Notes: generated by a model from the letters alone, not told the origin. A DNA stretch of 11,010 nt from Bacillota bacterium (GCA_017386805.1 JAFOGM010000251.1:1-11010); one strand, 5' to 3'; positions 1 to 6,340 are shown, counted from the stretch's first letter. Translations and numbers: made by a program.

Positions 1-609
1 GGCAGCCGTGCCGCCTGCGGCGTCGCTTCTCAGCTTGCGCTTCGGTTCTCCCTTGTCGCTGATAAACTGAATGATGACGATGATCAGAATGGTTGCCGCC
101 AGAGCGAAGAGGAAGGACGCCCGATAGCCGAACTGCTGGTAAAGAGCGATCCCTACGGAAGGTGCGATTGCCATCCCCAGCGCGTTCATGGTTCCGTAGA
201 GGCCCATTCCCGTCCCTACTTTGTCCAGAGGAAGCATGTTGGACATCCAGGTGGACATGCAGACGGAGCAGAAGGAATAGCCCACGCCGTGAATCAATCT
301 TCCGAGAATGATCCAGTTGGAACTGGGTGCCAGAATGTAGATCACAAGCGCCAGACAAGACAGAGACGACCCGATGGTGGTCAGTCGATATTTACTGATG
401 ATGTCTGCCAGATTCCCTGCAAAGGGACGGCAGAACAGGGAGCAGAGGTTCATCAGACCGCCGATCATCCCCATTAAAAGGGCGCCGGCTCCCAGCTGCT
501 CTGCGTATCCGGCAATCAGCGGGGTGGTCAGCATAGGTGCAAACATGAAGAAAAAGCTGGCTGCCAGAATCAGAATAATGTTTTTTGTGTAAATGCTTTC
601 TTTTTTCAT
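1..609 (-). CDS. MFS-family transporter, N-terminal half (cut by window edge)
   Basis: This is the first 203 codons of a major facilitator superfamily transporter; the reading frame is open through base 1, so the C-terminal half lies outside. About six hydrophobic segments can be seen, near residues 10-34, 43-61, 77-94, 99-120, 134-156 and 164-183. A charged stretch (SDKGEPKRKLR) then begins what looks like the central cytoplasmic loop. The loop after helix 2 reads RPFAGNLADIISKYR, a good match to MFS motif A. GRLIHGVGYS in helix 4 and the Gly/Pro-rich helix 5 fit motifs B and C of drug or metabolite exporters. The substrate cannot be told from sequence. The ATG at 609 begins MKKESIYTKN and has only a weak purine stretch (GAGAG) upstream. 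The gene lies downstream of an Lrp-type regulator on the same strand, separated by a terminator, so its expression may depend on readthrough. Confidence 0.9.
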   Translation of the reverse strand, partial: MKKESIYTKNIILILAASFFFMFAPMLTTPLIAGYAEQLGAGALLMGMIGGLMNLCSLFCRPFAGNLADIISKYRLTTIGSSLSCLALVIYILAPSSNWIILGRLIHGVGYSFCSVCMSTWMSNMLPLDKVGTGMGLYGTMNALGMAIAPSVGIALYQQFGYRASFLFALAATILIIVIIQFISDKGEPKRKLRSDAAGGTAA

Positions 610-623
610 TGGTACTCTCACTG

Positions 624-650
624 AAAAGCCCCGCTCGGATCGGGCGGGGC
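624..650 (-). terminator. Rho-independent terminator after the lrp-type gene
   Basis: The arms GCCCCGCTCG and CGGGCGGGGC (628-637 and 641-650) pair over 10 bp, one pair being G-T, around a 3-base loop. Read on the minus strand the hairpin is followed by TTTT (627-624). It lies 17 bases past the stop of the regulator gene and ends only 14 bases before the ATG of the MFS gene. It should end most regulator transcripts, yet leaves almost no room for a separate MFS promoter. Confidence 0.85.
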
Positions 651-667
651 TCTATGGACTGTTTGAA

Positions 668-1123
668 CTATTTGTTGGGTGTGGGGGATACGCTGTACAT
701 GTGCTTTACGCTGGACAGAACCACGTTGGTCTGTGTACGCTTGATCCCGGAGATCCCCTTGATGCGGTTCATCAGAAGTTCCAGAGTCGCTGTGTTTCTG
801 GTGGTGATCTTCAGAACGTAGTCGTATTCACCAGTAACGTAGTGACATTCCAGGATTTCGTCTTCGGTGCGGACGAAGTTTAGGAAGTCGCTGGTCATAT
901 GAGGATTTTCCAGGGAAATGTTCATGATCACGGACAGTTCCTTATCCAGCGCCTGAGAATTCAGGATCACAGTATACTTTTCAATTACGTTGGAGCTTTC
1001 CAGCTTCTTCAGACGTTCGCTGACAGCGGAAAGGGACAGATTTACTTTTTTACTCAGTTCAGAGATGGACACTCTGGAGTTGGCCTGTAAGACTTCTAAG
1101 ATTTTTACGTCAATAATATCCAT
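668..1123 (-). CDS. Lrp/AsnC-family transcriptional regulator
   Basis: This 151-aa protein has the usual length and two-part build of Lrp/AsnC regulators. The N-terminus MDIIDVKILEVLQ leads into a winged helix-turn-helix, with recognition-helix region at about residues 18-40 (ISELSKKVNLSLSAVSERLKKLE). A linker follows, then a RAM/AsnC effector-binding domain at about 62-140 with the typical VTGEYDYVLKI stretch at 96-106. Family members form dimers and higher oligomers that wrap AT-rich DNA and respond to amino acids or related small molecules; the effector here is unknown. The ATG at 1123 is preceded by an AAGGCGG ribosome binding site. A promoter and an 11-bp dyad lie upstream and a terminator follows. 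The gene sits directly before an MFS transporter and is divergent from glnS. Control of itself and of the transporter would be normal for the family but is inferred. Confidence 0.93.
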   Translation of the reverse strand: MDIIDVKILEVLQANSRVSISELSKKVNLSLSAVSERLKKLESSNVIEKYTVILNSQALDKELSVIMNISLENPHMTSDFLNFVRTEDEILECHYVTGEYDYVLKITTRNTATLELLMNRIKGISGIKRTQTNVVLSSVKHMYSVSPTPNK

Positions 1124-1187
1124 GGGACACCGCCTTATATTTTTTTATAATTTCTTTTTTTGAAAGAGATATTTCTTAATTACTCCC

Positions 1188-1216
1188 ATAATAGCAAAAG
1201 GAATTAAGGAAATCAA
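1188..1216 (-). promoter_or_regulatory. Sigma-A-like promoter for the lrp-type gene
   Basis: On the minus strand there is TTGATT (1216-1211), a 17-base spacer and TATTAT (1193-1188). These match the -35 in 4 of 6 and the -10 in 5 of 6 positions at ideal spacing. Transcription would start near 1181, giving a leader of roughly 57 bases before the ATG at 1123. Confidence 0.6.
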
Positions 1217-1224
1217 GAAAGAAT

Positions 1225-1257
1225 AGAAAAATTTCCGACGAAAACCGAAATTTTTCT
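1225..1257. promoter_or_regulatory. 11-bp AT-rich dyad next to the lrp promoter, possible operator
   Basis: The arms AGAAAAATTTC (1225-1235) and GAAATTTTTCT (1247-1257) are perfect inverted copies around an 11-base centre. The dyad lies just upstream of the -35 box of the regulator promoter, centred about 60 bases before the predicted start point. Lrp/AsnC regulators often bind AT-rich inverted sites near their own promoters, so autoregulation is a reasonable reading. It is also part of the divergent glnS upstream region. No binding evidence exists in the sequence itself. Confidence 0.45.
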
Positions 1258-1317
1258 CGCTTATTGTTGGAAAAGCTAAAATTTTACGTCAGCAAATTCT
1301 TTCATAAAAAAAGCATA

Positions 1318-1334
1318 TTTTTGTAAAAACCTTA
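1318..1334. repeat. 17-base direct repeat, copy 1 (upstream of glnS promoter)
   Basis: TTTTTGTAAAAACCTTA occurs here and again at 6968-6984. Both copies lie upstream of plus-strand promoters, glnS and the dynamin-like gene. The core TTTTTGTAAAAA is itself partly symmetrical. This could be a shared upstream element or a chance match between AT-rich tracts. Confidence 0.4.
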
Positions 1335-1344
1335 AAAAATAGCG

Positions 1345-1374
1345 GTGACAGAGAGGCTGTCCATGAGTTATAAT
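1345..1374 (+). promoter_or_regulatory. Sigma-A-like promoter for glnS
   Basis: GTGACA (1345-1350, 5 of 6 to the -35 consensus), an 18-base spacer and a perfect TATAAT (1369-1374). The start point would be near 1381, giving a leader of about 73 bases. That leader is too short for a complete T-box riboswitch. The rest of the 1124-1453 gap contains the divergent lrp promoter, the 11-bp dyad, one copy of a 17-base repeat and a leader hairpin; I see no gene in it. Confidence 0.7.
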
Positions 1375-1395
1375 AGACTGTACGTGTGTGTCCAG

Positions 1396-1413
1396 GTCGT
1401 AAAATGTTACGAC
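1396..1413 (+). promoter_or_regulatory. Small hairpin or dyad in the glnS leader
   Basis: GTCGTAA and TTACGAC form a perfect 7-bp inverted repeat around AATG, inside the predicted untranslated leader and 25 bases before the ribosome binding site. There is no T tract, so it is not a terminator. It could be an RNA stem or an operator just downstream of the promoter. Confidence 0.35.
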
Positions 1414-1438
1414 GACGCCGCGAAAATATATGTTTAAG

Positions 1439-1445
1439 AAGGAGG
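1439..1445 (+). promoter_or_regulatory. Ribosome binding site that sets the glnS start
   Basis: AAGGAGG lies 8 bases before the ATG at 1454. It overlaps the in-frame codons that follow an earlier ATG at 1430, so that earlier ATG is not the start. Confidence 0.85.
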
Positions 1446-1453
1446 TTGGCGTA

Positions 1454-3139
1454 ATGGCAGACCTGAAAGACATGAAACTGAACGACGCTGCAGTAGAAAC
1501 TGAAACCACAGTGGCGGCCAATAATTTTATCCACAACATGATTGACAAGGATCTGGAACAGCAGGTTTACGGTACCAGAGTTCATACCCGTTTCCCGCCG
1601 GAGCCCAATGGTTATCTGCACATCGGACATGCAAAGTCCATCTGCTTGAATTTCACCACAGCCCAGAAATACGGCGGTAAGTGCAATCTCCGCTACGATG
1701 ATACCAATCCCGTCAAGGAAGATACCGAATATGTTGACTCCATCGAAGCTGACGTAAAGTGGCTGGGATTCCAGTGGGACAACTTATTCTACGCATCTGA
1801 CTATTTCGATAAGATGTACGAATGTGCTGTAGAACTGATCAAGAAGGGTAAGGCCTTCGTCTGCGATCTGAATGCAGAAGAGATCAAGGCTCACCGCGGA
1901 ACTCTGACCGAACCCGGTAAGGAAAGCCCCTACAGAAACAGAACCGTAGAAGAAAACCTGGCTTTATTCGAAGAAATGAAGGCTGGTAAATACGCTGATG
2001 GTGAAAAGGTACTGAGAGCGAAGATCGACATGTCCTCTCCCAACATCAACATGAGAGACCCCGTTATCTATCGAATTGCTCATGCAACTCACCACAACAC
2101 CGGTGACAAGTGGTGCATCTACCCGATGTACGACTTCGCACACCCCATCGAAGACGCCATCGAAGGCATCACCCACTCCATCTGTACTCTGGAATTCGAA
2201 GACCACCGTCCGCTGTACGACTGGGTACTGCAGGAACTGAACTGGCCCAACGCACCGAGACAGATCGAGTTCGCAAGACTGAACCTGACCAACACCGTTA
2301 TGTCCAAGCGTTATCTGAAGGCGCTGGTTGACGACGAAGTGGTAGAAGATTGGGACGATCCCAGAATGCCCACCATCGCCGGTCTGAGAAGAAGAGGTTA
2401 CACTCCCGAAGCGATCCGCGACTTCTGCGAACGCATCGGCGTAGCGAAAGCAAACTCCATGGTTGAAGTCAGCCTGCTGGAACACTGCGTTCGTGAAGAC
2501 CTGAAGACCAAGGTGGAAAGCAGAAACGTAATCCTGGATCCTCTGAAGGTTATCGTAACCAACTATCCGGAAGACCAGACCGAAATGATGGTTATGGAAA
2601 ACAACCGTGAAAACGAAGAAATGGGCGAACGTACCGTTCCCTTCTCCAGAGAACTGTGGGTAGAACGCGATGACTTCATGGAAGTTCCCGTGAAGAAGTA
2701 CTTCCGTCTGTTCCCCGGTAACGAAGTTCGTTTCAAGGGTGCATACTTCCTGACCTGCAACGATGTTGTAAAGGATGAAGAAGGCAACGTTATTGAACTG
2801 CACTGCACCTACGATCCCGAAACCAAGAGCGGTTCCGGTTTCGAAGGCCGTAAGGTCAAGGGTACCATCCACTGGGTAGACGCAAAGACCGCAGAAAAGA
2901 TCACCGTACGTCAGTACGATTATCTGATGCTGCCCGACGAAGAAGGTAAGAACCAGCTGAACCCTGCTTCCGTAACTGTAAAGGAAGCTTACGCTGAACC
3001 GTCCATCAAGGATGCGAAGCCCGGCGACCGCTATCAGTTCTTCCGTCAGGGTTATTACATCGCTGACTCCAAGCTGTCCACCGACGACCACAAGGTATTC
3101 AACCAGATCGTTGGCCTGAAGTCCAGCTGGAAGAAGTAA
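1454..3139 (+). CDS. glnS: Glutaminyl-tRNA synthetase
   Basis: This 561-aa class I aminoacyl-tRNA synthetase joins glutamine to tRNA-Gln in the cytoplasm using ATP. It is close in length to the E. coli enzyme (about 554 aa) and similar along its whole length. The ATP-binding HIGH signature appears as PPEPNGYLHIGHAKS (HIGH at residues 56-59) and the KMSKS loop as VMSKR (282-286). GlnRS-type rather than GluRS-type features include DDTNPVKED, the CIYPMYDFAHPIEDA region and WDDPRMPTISGLRRRGY-like sequence (here with A for S). The C-terminal part is the two-barrel anticodon-binding region, ending GLKSSWKK. The start is set by AAGGAGG eight bases upstream. Codon use is strongly biased (Lys mostly AAG, Leu mostly CTG, Glu GAA), which suggests high expression. 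The enzyme implies direct charging of tRNA-Gln, with or without the amidotransferase route also present in the cell. Confidence 0.97.
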   Translation: MADLKDMKLNDAAVETETTVAANNFIHNMIDKDLEQQVYGTRVHTRFPPEPNGYLHIGHAKSICLNFTTAQKYGGKCNLRYDDTNPVKEDTEYVDSIEADVKWLGFQWDNLFYASDYFDKMYECAVELIKKGKAFVCDLNAEEIKAHRGTLTEPGKESPYRNRTVEENLALFEEMKAGKYADGEKVLRAKIDMSSPNINMRDPVIYRIAHATHHNTGDKWCIYPMYDFAHPIEDAIEGITHSICTLEFEDHRPLYDWVLQELNWPNAPRQIEFARLNLTNTVMSKRYLKALVDDEVVEDWDDPRMPTIAGLRRRGYTPEAIRDFCERIGVAKANSMVEVSLLEHCVREDLKTKVESRNVILDPLKVIVTNYPEDQTEMMVMENNRENEEMGERTVPFSRELWVERDDFMEVPVKKYFRLFPGNEVRFKGAYFLTCNDVVKDEEGNVIELHCTYDPETKSGSGFEGRKVKGTIHWVDAKTAEKITVRQYDYLMLPDEEGKNQLNPASVTVKEAYAEPSIKDAKPGDRYQFFRQGYYIADSKLSTDDHKVFNQIVGLKSSWKK

Positions 3140-3154
3140 TTTCATAAAAAAGCT

Positions 3155-3195
3155 TAAAAAAAGAACCTTTCGAAATTCGAAAGGTTCTCTTTTTA
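3155..3195. terminator. Bidirectional Rho-independent terminator between glnS and the convergent gene
   Basis: A perfect 12-bp stem, AGAACCTTTCGA with TCGAAAGGTTCT (3162-3173 and 3177-3188), has a 3-base loop. It is followed by CTCTTTTTATTT on the plus strand and, on the minus strand, by a T run from the A tract at 3156-3162. The structure serves both facing genes, which end 22 and 17 bases from it. Confidence 0.92.
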
Positions 3196-3205
3196 TTTCA
3201 GTTAT

Positions 3206-4093
3206 TTACTTCTTCTTTTTCTTTCCTGCGCTGTTGGCCTTTCTGCGTTCTTCAGCCAGACGTTCCGCTTCTTTCTTTTCCTTGATTCTGCGGGTTACAG
3301 CCTTAGGAATGTGGTGACCGGTTTCCTTTACGGAAGCACGAGCCTTTACTGCATAGGTGTTGGGACCTAATTCTTCTTCGTAGTCGAAGGTGGGAGTATC
3401 GTCGTAGGATTCTTCTGCTTTCTTCGCTTCCTTTTCAGCCTTCTTCTTAGAAGCCTTTTCCACCTTAGCCTTTTCCTTTTCCACGATGGTTACAGCTTCC
3501 TGCACGGAAATGTTCTTTTCCTTTGCGATCTTGTAGGGGTTCAGTTCCATTTCCGGATCGCCCTGAACTTCCTTCTGCTTTTCGGTCGCCTTCTTGGTCA
3601 TCTTGGAAGTGGAGTAGAACATAACACCCATCATACCGAAGGTCAGCAGCATGGATACGTTGCTGTCGGTCTTGGTGTTTCTGGTGAAGAAGGTGGAAGT
3701 GATATCTTCGCCCAGAGTCTGACCGTCCACGGACTTCAGATCGCCCTTGATGGTCACGGTGTATTCGGTGTCAGAAGCCAGGTCAGCTTCCAGGATCAGC
3801 CAAATATCGTTGGGATACTTTTCTGCGTCATATACAGGATAGAACGGTACTTTCTTTCCATCTGCGCCTGTGATGACAAAGTTCTTTTCATTGGCCTTTA
3901 CGTTTTCTTCGGTAGCCATTTCTGCACTGAAGGTCATCTTGATCGCCATGTTGGAGACCTGCTTACCGGTTTCACCGTCGGTGGGGGTGATCTTGGTCAG
4001 TTCCAGGCCGGATGCGTAAGTGAAAGAACTTACAGCCATCAGCAGAGTCATCATCAGCGCCAGTACAGCAGCCGCTCTCTTCATACTTTTCAT
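3206..4093 (-). CDS. Signal-peptide protein with Ig-like domain, one membrane helix and basic tail
   Basis: I do not recognise a named family for this 295-aa protein. Residues 1-27 form a clear signal peptide: basic start MKSMKR, a hydrophobic core, then SFTYAS, with a likely cut after A27. Residues 30-138 resemble the bacterial Ig-like domain of the Big_5 / SbsA type (ITPTDGETGKQVSNMAIKMTFS, then VTIKGDLKSVDGQTL and TFFTRN near the end). One hydrophobic helix follows at about 146-162, then TSKMTKK, which by the positive-inside rule places the C-terminus in the cytoplasm. The remaining 130 residues are rich in Lys, Glu and Ala, with likely coiled-coil stretches near 196-230 and 265-295, ending in five lysines. 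The ATG at 4093 has GGAGG 12 bases upstream; ATG 4084 is farther away and less likely. The gene starts 25 bases after tadA and is probably cotranscribed with it. Role unknown; an envelope link is inferred. Confidence 0.82.
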   Translation of the reverse strand: MKSMKRAAAVLALMMTLLMAVSSFTYASGLELTKITPTDGETGKQVSNMAIKMTFSAEMATEENVKANEKNFVITGADGKKVPFYPVYDAEKYPNDIWLILEADLASDTEYTVTIKGDLKSVDGQTLGEDITSTFFTRNTKTDSNVSMLLTFGMMGVMFYSTSKMTKKATEKQKEVQGDPEMELNPYKIAKEKNISVQEAVTIVEKEKAKVEKASKKKAEKEAKKAEESYDDTPTFDYEEELGPNTYAVKARASVKETGHHIPKAVTRRIKEKKEAERLAEERRKANSAGKKKKK

Positions 4094-4118
4094 TTCTTTT
4101 CTTTTCCTCCGTGGTTCG

Positions 4119-4607
4119 TTATTTATCTTCTCTGGTCGCCTTCAGTCTCCGGAAAAATTCCTGCATCATTTGGCGACACGTGTCTTCCATAACGCCTGTG
4201 GTCACTTGGACCCTGTGGTTCAGTCGACTGTCGGAAACGATATTATAAAGGGATCCGCAGGCCCCTGCCTTAGGATTCATCGTACCGATGAACAGTTCGG
4301 GGATCCGCGAAAGAACGATGGCTCCGGCACACATGGAACAGGGTTCCGTGGTCACGTACATTTTACAGCCGATCAGTCTCCAGCCGCCCAGGGTTTTGGC
4401 CGCTTCGCGGATGGCAATGATCTCTGCGTGAGCTGTAGGGTCTTTGGACGTCTCGGTCAGGTTGTGACCCCTTCCAACGATGATTCCATCGCGAACGATG
4501 ACCGCCCCCACAGGGACTTCCATCAGCTCCAGCGCCTTTCGGGCCTCTGCAATGGCTTCTTCCATAAACCGATGTTCGGACTGTTGTTCCAGCAGCACTT
4601 CTTCCAT
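4119..4607 (-). CDS. tadA: tRNA-specific adenosine deaminase TadA
   Basis: TadA deaminates adenosine 34 to inosine in the anticodon of tRNA-Arg(ACG), which lets one tRNA read three Arg codons. This 162-aa protein is the usual length (E. coli about 167). It has the zinc-dependent deaminase signatures: TAHAEII with zinc ligand H60 and catalytic E62, then TTEPCSMCAGA with zinc ligands C90 and C93. The RGHNL stretch at 46-50 is also typical. The ATG at 4607 has AAGGAAGAG a few bases upstream; the in-frame Met at residue 15 lacks a comparable site. The gene lies 91 bases after the uncharacterised 289-aa gene and 25 bases before the Ig-like protein gene, all on the minus strand. Distant cytosine or guanine deaminases share the fold, but the overall sequence fits TadA. 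Confidence 0.95.
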   Translation of the reverse strand: MEEVLLEQQSEHRFMEEAIAEARKALELMEVPVGAVIVRDGIIVGRGHNLTETSKDPTAHAEIIAIREAAKTLGGWRLIGCKMYVTTEPCSMCAGAIVLSRIPELFIGTMNPKAGACGSLYNIVSDSRLNHRVQVTTGVMEDTCRQMMQEFFRRLKATREDK

Positions 4608-4643
4608 ACGATCTCTTCCTTAATGTTTCTGACTATCCGTATT

Positions 4644-4672
4644 ATCTTATCATATTTCCCTCTGCGTTACAA
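4644..4672 (-). promoter_or_regulatory. Possible promoter for tadA
   Basis: On the minus strand TTGTAA (4672-4667), a 17-base spacer and TAAGAT (4649-4644); an overlapping GATAAT occupies 4646-4641. Matches are only 4 of 6 at each box. It would give tadA its own start within the 91-base gap, which has no visible terminator. Confidence 0.3.
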
Positions 4673-4698
4673 TGATTATTTCGTGTTTTTTCGTCATT

Positions 4699-5568
4699 TC
4701 AACGGTCAACCATGGAAAAGATTTCTCCGTTCTCCCCATCGATGGCAGCAATCCAATATCCCGCCTTCCATCGTTGGAATCCGGATTCTCCGCCATCCGG
4801 CTGATCCTCGCTGCAGTTTCGTCCCGGAACCGCCACGTAGTAAATCTCTTCCCGTTTCCCTAAAAGAAAATACCCGCAGCGTTCTGCAAAATACCGACCT
4901 CCCGGCGACACTAAAAACATGGCTGTGGGATCATCGATCCGGATCCATTTAGCTTCTGTCAACTCATCTGCAGCGTCATCGTCATCCCTGTCGAAAGGAT
5001 CTGCATGCAGATCATCTCTTCGCATATCCCAGAAATATTCACACACATGCTTGATGTGATCCGCATAATACTGATTATATGTTCTTCGGATTTTCCTCCC
5101 GGCTTCCTGCGGCAATCCCCGCTCCGGCTCCAGGGATAAAGCCGCGGCTCCCGCCGCTTCGTGACCGGTCTGTCCCACCAGAACGGGATGGAGCGGTTCC
5201 TTCCGGTTTTTTGCGGAGACTGCTGCCACAATGGCCGTGGTGTAACAGCCATAGTCGTTGCCCTCCCCGTCCACATCCTGGGGATGAAACCGCAGATATA
5301 CCTCTCCTGCTCCGTATCGGCTCACCGGGATCGTCCCTAAGATCCTGTGTATGGTTTTCTCTTTTCGCTTTCCAAAGAGGATCAGCTGGTAGGTGTATTC
5401 ACTGCGGGGATAATACTTGATGTTCTGGATCACACAGCGGATGGCTCCCCGGTTGTTCCCCGTCTCCACGCGAAGATAGCCCTTCATCTCCGTTCCGGGC
5501 TTGTCTGCAAATTCCCGGTCTTTTTCTTCCAGAACGATCACTGCCCTGGAATATTTCACATAATCCAT
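4699..5568 (-). CDS. Uncharacterised 289-aa protein
   Basis: I cannot name this protein. It begins MDYVKYSRAVIVLEEK and has no signal peptide or membrane helix, so it is probably cytoplasmic. Residues 1-125 look like a beta-rich N-terminal domain, with alternating strands such as GYLRVETG, AIRCVIQNI, YTYQLILFGK and AGEVYLRF. Residues 125-180 hold an Ala/Glu/Arg-rich link and a helix (YNQYYADHIKHVCEYFWDMRR). A very acidic run follows at 190-203 (DPFDRDDDDAADE). The C-terminal part (about 225-289) reads RYFAERCGYFLLGK, EIYYVAVPG and WKAGYWIAAID. From memory, an N-terminal DYVKY opening with a C-terminal LLGK...VAVPG stretch resembles conserved hypothetical proteins of Clostridia, but I could not check this. 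The start is set by AGGAGGGG just upstream of ATG 5568. It is divergent from cvpA and precedes tadA on the same strand. Confidence 0.8.
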   Translation of the reverse strand: MDYVKYSRAVIVLEEKDREFADKPGTEMKGYLRVETGNNRGAIRCVIQNIKYYPRSEYTYQLILFGKRKEKTIHRILGTIPVSRYGAGEVYLRFHPQDVDGEGNDYGCYTTAIVAAVSAKNRKEPLHPVLVGQTGHEAAGAAALSLEPERGLPQEAGRKIRRTYNQYYADHIKHVCEYFWDMRRDDLHADPFDRDDDDAADELTEAKWIRIDDPTAMFLVSPGGRYFAERCGYFLLGKREEIYYVAVPGRNCSEDQPDGGESGFQRWKAGYWIAAIDGENGEIFSMVDR

Positions 5569-5573
5569 GGTTT

Positions 5574-5581
5574 CCCCTCCT
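5574..5581 (-). promoter_or_regulatory. Ribosome binding site that sets the start of the 289-aa gene
   Basis: On the minus strand AGGAGGGG lies 5 bases before ATG 5568. A longer reading frame opens at 5607 but would place this site inside the coding region, so the shorter start is preferred. Confidence 0.8.
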
Positions 5582-5605
5582 GATGTTTCCCTTGAGTTTT
5601 TCTGC

Positions 5606-5622
5606 ATATCTTGGTAAGATAT
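5606..5622. promoter_or_regulatory. 17-bp palindrome between divergent genes, possible operator
   Basis: ATATCTT-GGT-AAGATAT is a perfect 7-bp inverted repeat with a 3-base centre, midway between the 289-aa gene (minus) and cvpA (plus). A possible cvpA promoter (TTGAGT at 5592-5597, 17 bases, TAAGAT at 5615-5620) overlaps it. A weak minus-strand promoter (TTGAAT at 5632-5627, TATGCA at 5608-5603) overlaps it as well. It could be a regulator site acting on both. Confidence 0.4.
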
Positions 5623-5652
5623 CTATATTCAACGATAAAGGAGATTAGACCT

Positions 5653-6285
5653 ATGTGGATGGACATTGCCATTGCCGTGATCGTAGGATTATCGGCGGTG
5701 TTCGGATTCATCTCCGGCTTTGTGAAGACCTTCCTTCACGCCGTGGGCTGGATCTTATCGATCGTCCTTGGCTTCATCTGGTATCCTCAGCTGAAGGCCT
5801 TTTTGATCGAACATACAAATTATTATTTCTCCATGAAAGATGCTGTAGGAAGCCGCCTGGATGCTGCTGCTGGGTCTGCCATCACAGAAACCTTTGAAAA
5901 CATTCCGGATGTACTGGCTCGTGCCTTTATCGCCGCTTCTGAAACCCTGACGGAATCCCTGGCCGATACCATCACCAACCTGTTCTTCAGCATCATCAGC
6001 CTGGTCATCATCGTAGCCGGAATCAAACTGATTTTCTGGATCCTGATCCAGCTCTTCAGCAAGTCAAAAAATGAAGGCTTTACCGGCTTTGTAGACGGTG
6101 TCCTGGGCTTCGCTTTCGGTATTCTGAAAGGCGCCCTTCTGGTCCTGGTGCTCATGGCCCTCATGGTACCCATCAGCAACTTCGCCGACACCACCTTCTT
6201 CACCGATGCCATCGAACAATCTCAGGTGGCCAAAATCTTATATAACGCCAACCCCATCCTTTTATTCGTAAAAGGCCTGTTATAA
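5653..6285 (+). CDS. CvpA-family membrane protein
   Basis: This 210-aa protein fits the CvpA family (named after the E. coli colicin V production protein), an inner-membrane family of about 160-230 residues. Four hydrophobic helices can be seen near residues 3-20, 29-45, 110-136 and 150-173. The opening MDIAIAVIVGLSAVFGFISGFVKTF is typical of the family: an Asp at the start of helix 1 and a Gly-rich turn before helix 2. The 145-160 stretch (GFVDGVLGFAFGILKG) matches the conserved Gly-rich segment before the last helix. Residues 50-108 form a longer polar, helical loop than the short proteobacterial members have. The start is ATG 5653, with AAAGGAG nine bases upstream; ATG 5659 is also possible. 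The biochemical role of CvpA proteins is not settled. The gene is divergent from the 289-aa gene, and its stop overlaps a TATAAT. Confidence 0.88.
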   Translation: MWMDIAIAVIVGLSAVFGFISGFVKTFLHAVGWILSIVLGFIWYPQLKAFLIEHTNYYFSMKDAVGSRLDAAAGSAITETFENIPDVLARAFIAASETLTESLADTITNLFFSIISLVIIVAGIKLIFWILIQLFSKSKNEGFTGFVDGVLGFAFGILKGALLVLVLMALMVPISNFADTTFFTDAIEQSQVAKILYNANPILLFVKGLL

Positions 6286-6332
6286 TCAACCGGCAGCCGC
6301 CTTGCGGCCTGCCTCTCCGCGGCTTTCGCCGC
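6281..6332 (+). other. Region between cvpA and tRNA-Arg: possible -10 box and two GC-rich hairpins
   Basis: TATAAT at 6281-6286 overlaps the cvpA stop and could be a -10 box for the tRNA, although no good -35 is seen. A hairpin with arms GGCAGCCGC and GCGGCCTGCC (6292-6300 and 6304-6313, one bulge) follows, then GCGGC-TTTC-GCCGC (6319-6332). Neither has a T tract, so they may be leader structures or transcript ends rather than classical terminators. Confidence 0.35.
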
Positions 6333-6340
6333 TTTGCCGT

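Noticed and set aside
1430..1453. Earlier ATG for glnS
   Set aside because: The AAGGAGG site lies within this segment and points to ATG 1454.
1124..1453. T-box riboswitch before glnS
   Set aside because: I looked for a specifier stem, an anti-terminator with the conserved T-box bases and a terminator; none is visible, and the predicted leader is too short.
1276..1630. Two minus-strand frames of 90 and 113 codons in the lrp-glnS gap
   Set aside because: They overlap the glnS promoter and coding start, have no ribosome binding site and read as noise.
1964..3145. 393-codon open frame on the minus strand across glnS
   Set aside because: It is fully antisense to a well-supported synthetase. Biased codon use in glnS (few codons that read as stops on the other strand) explains the long opening. 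No ribosome binding site or recognisable domain.
4020..4952. 310-codon plus-strand frame across the Ig-like gene, tadA and the 289-aa gene
   Set aside because: It runs antisense to three better-supported genes and their intergenic regions, and its product has no family features.
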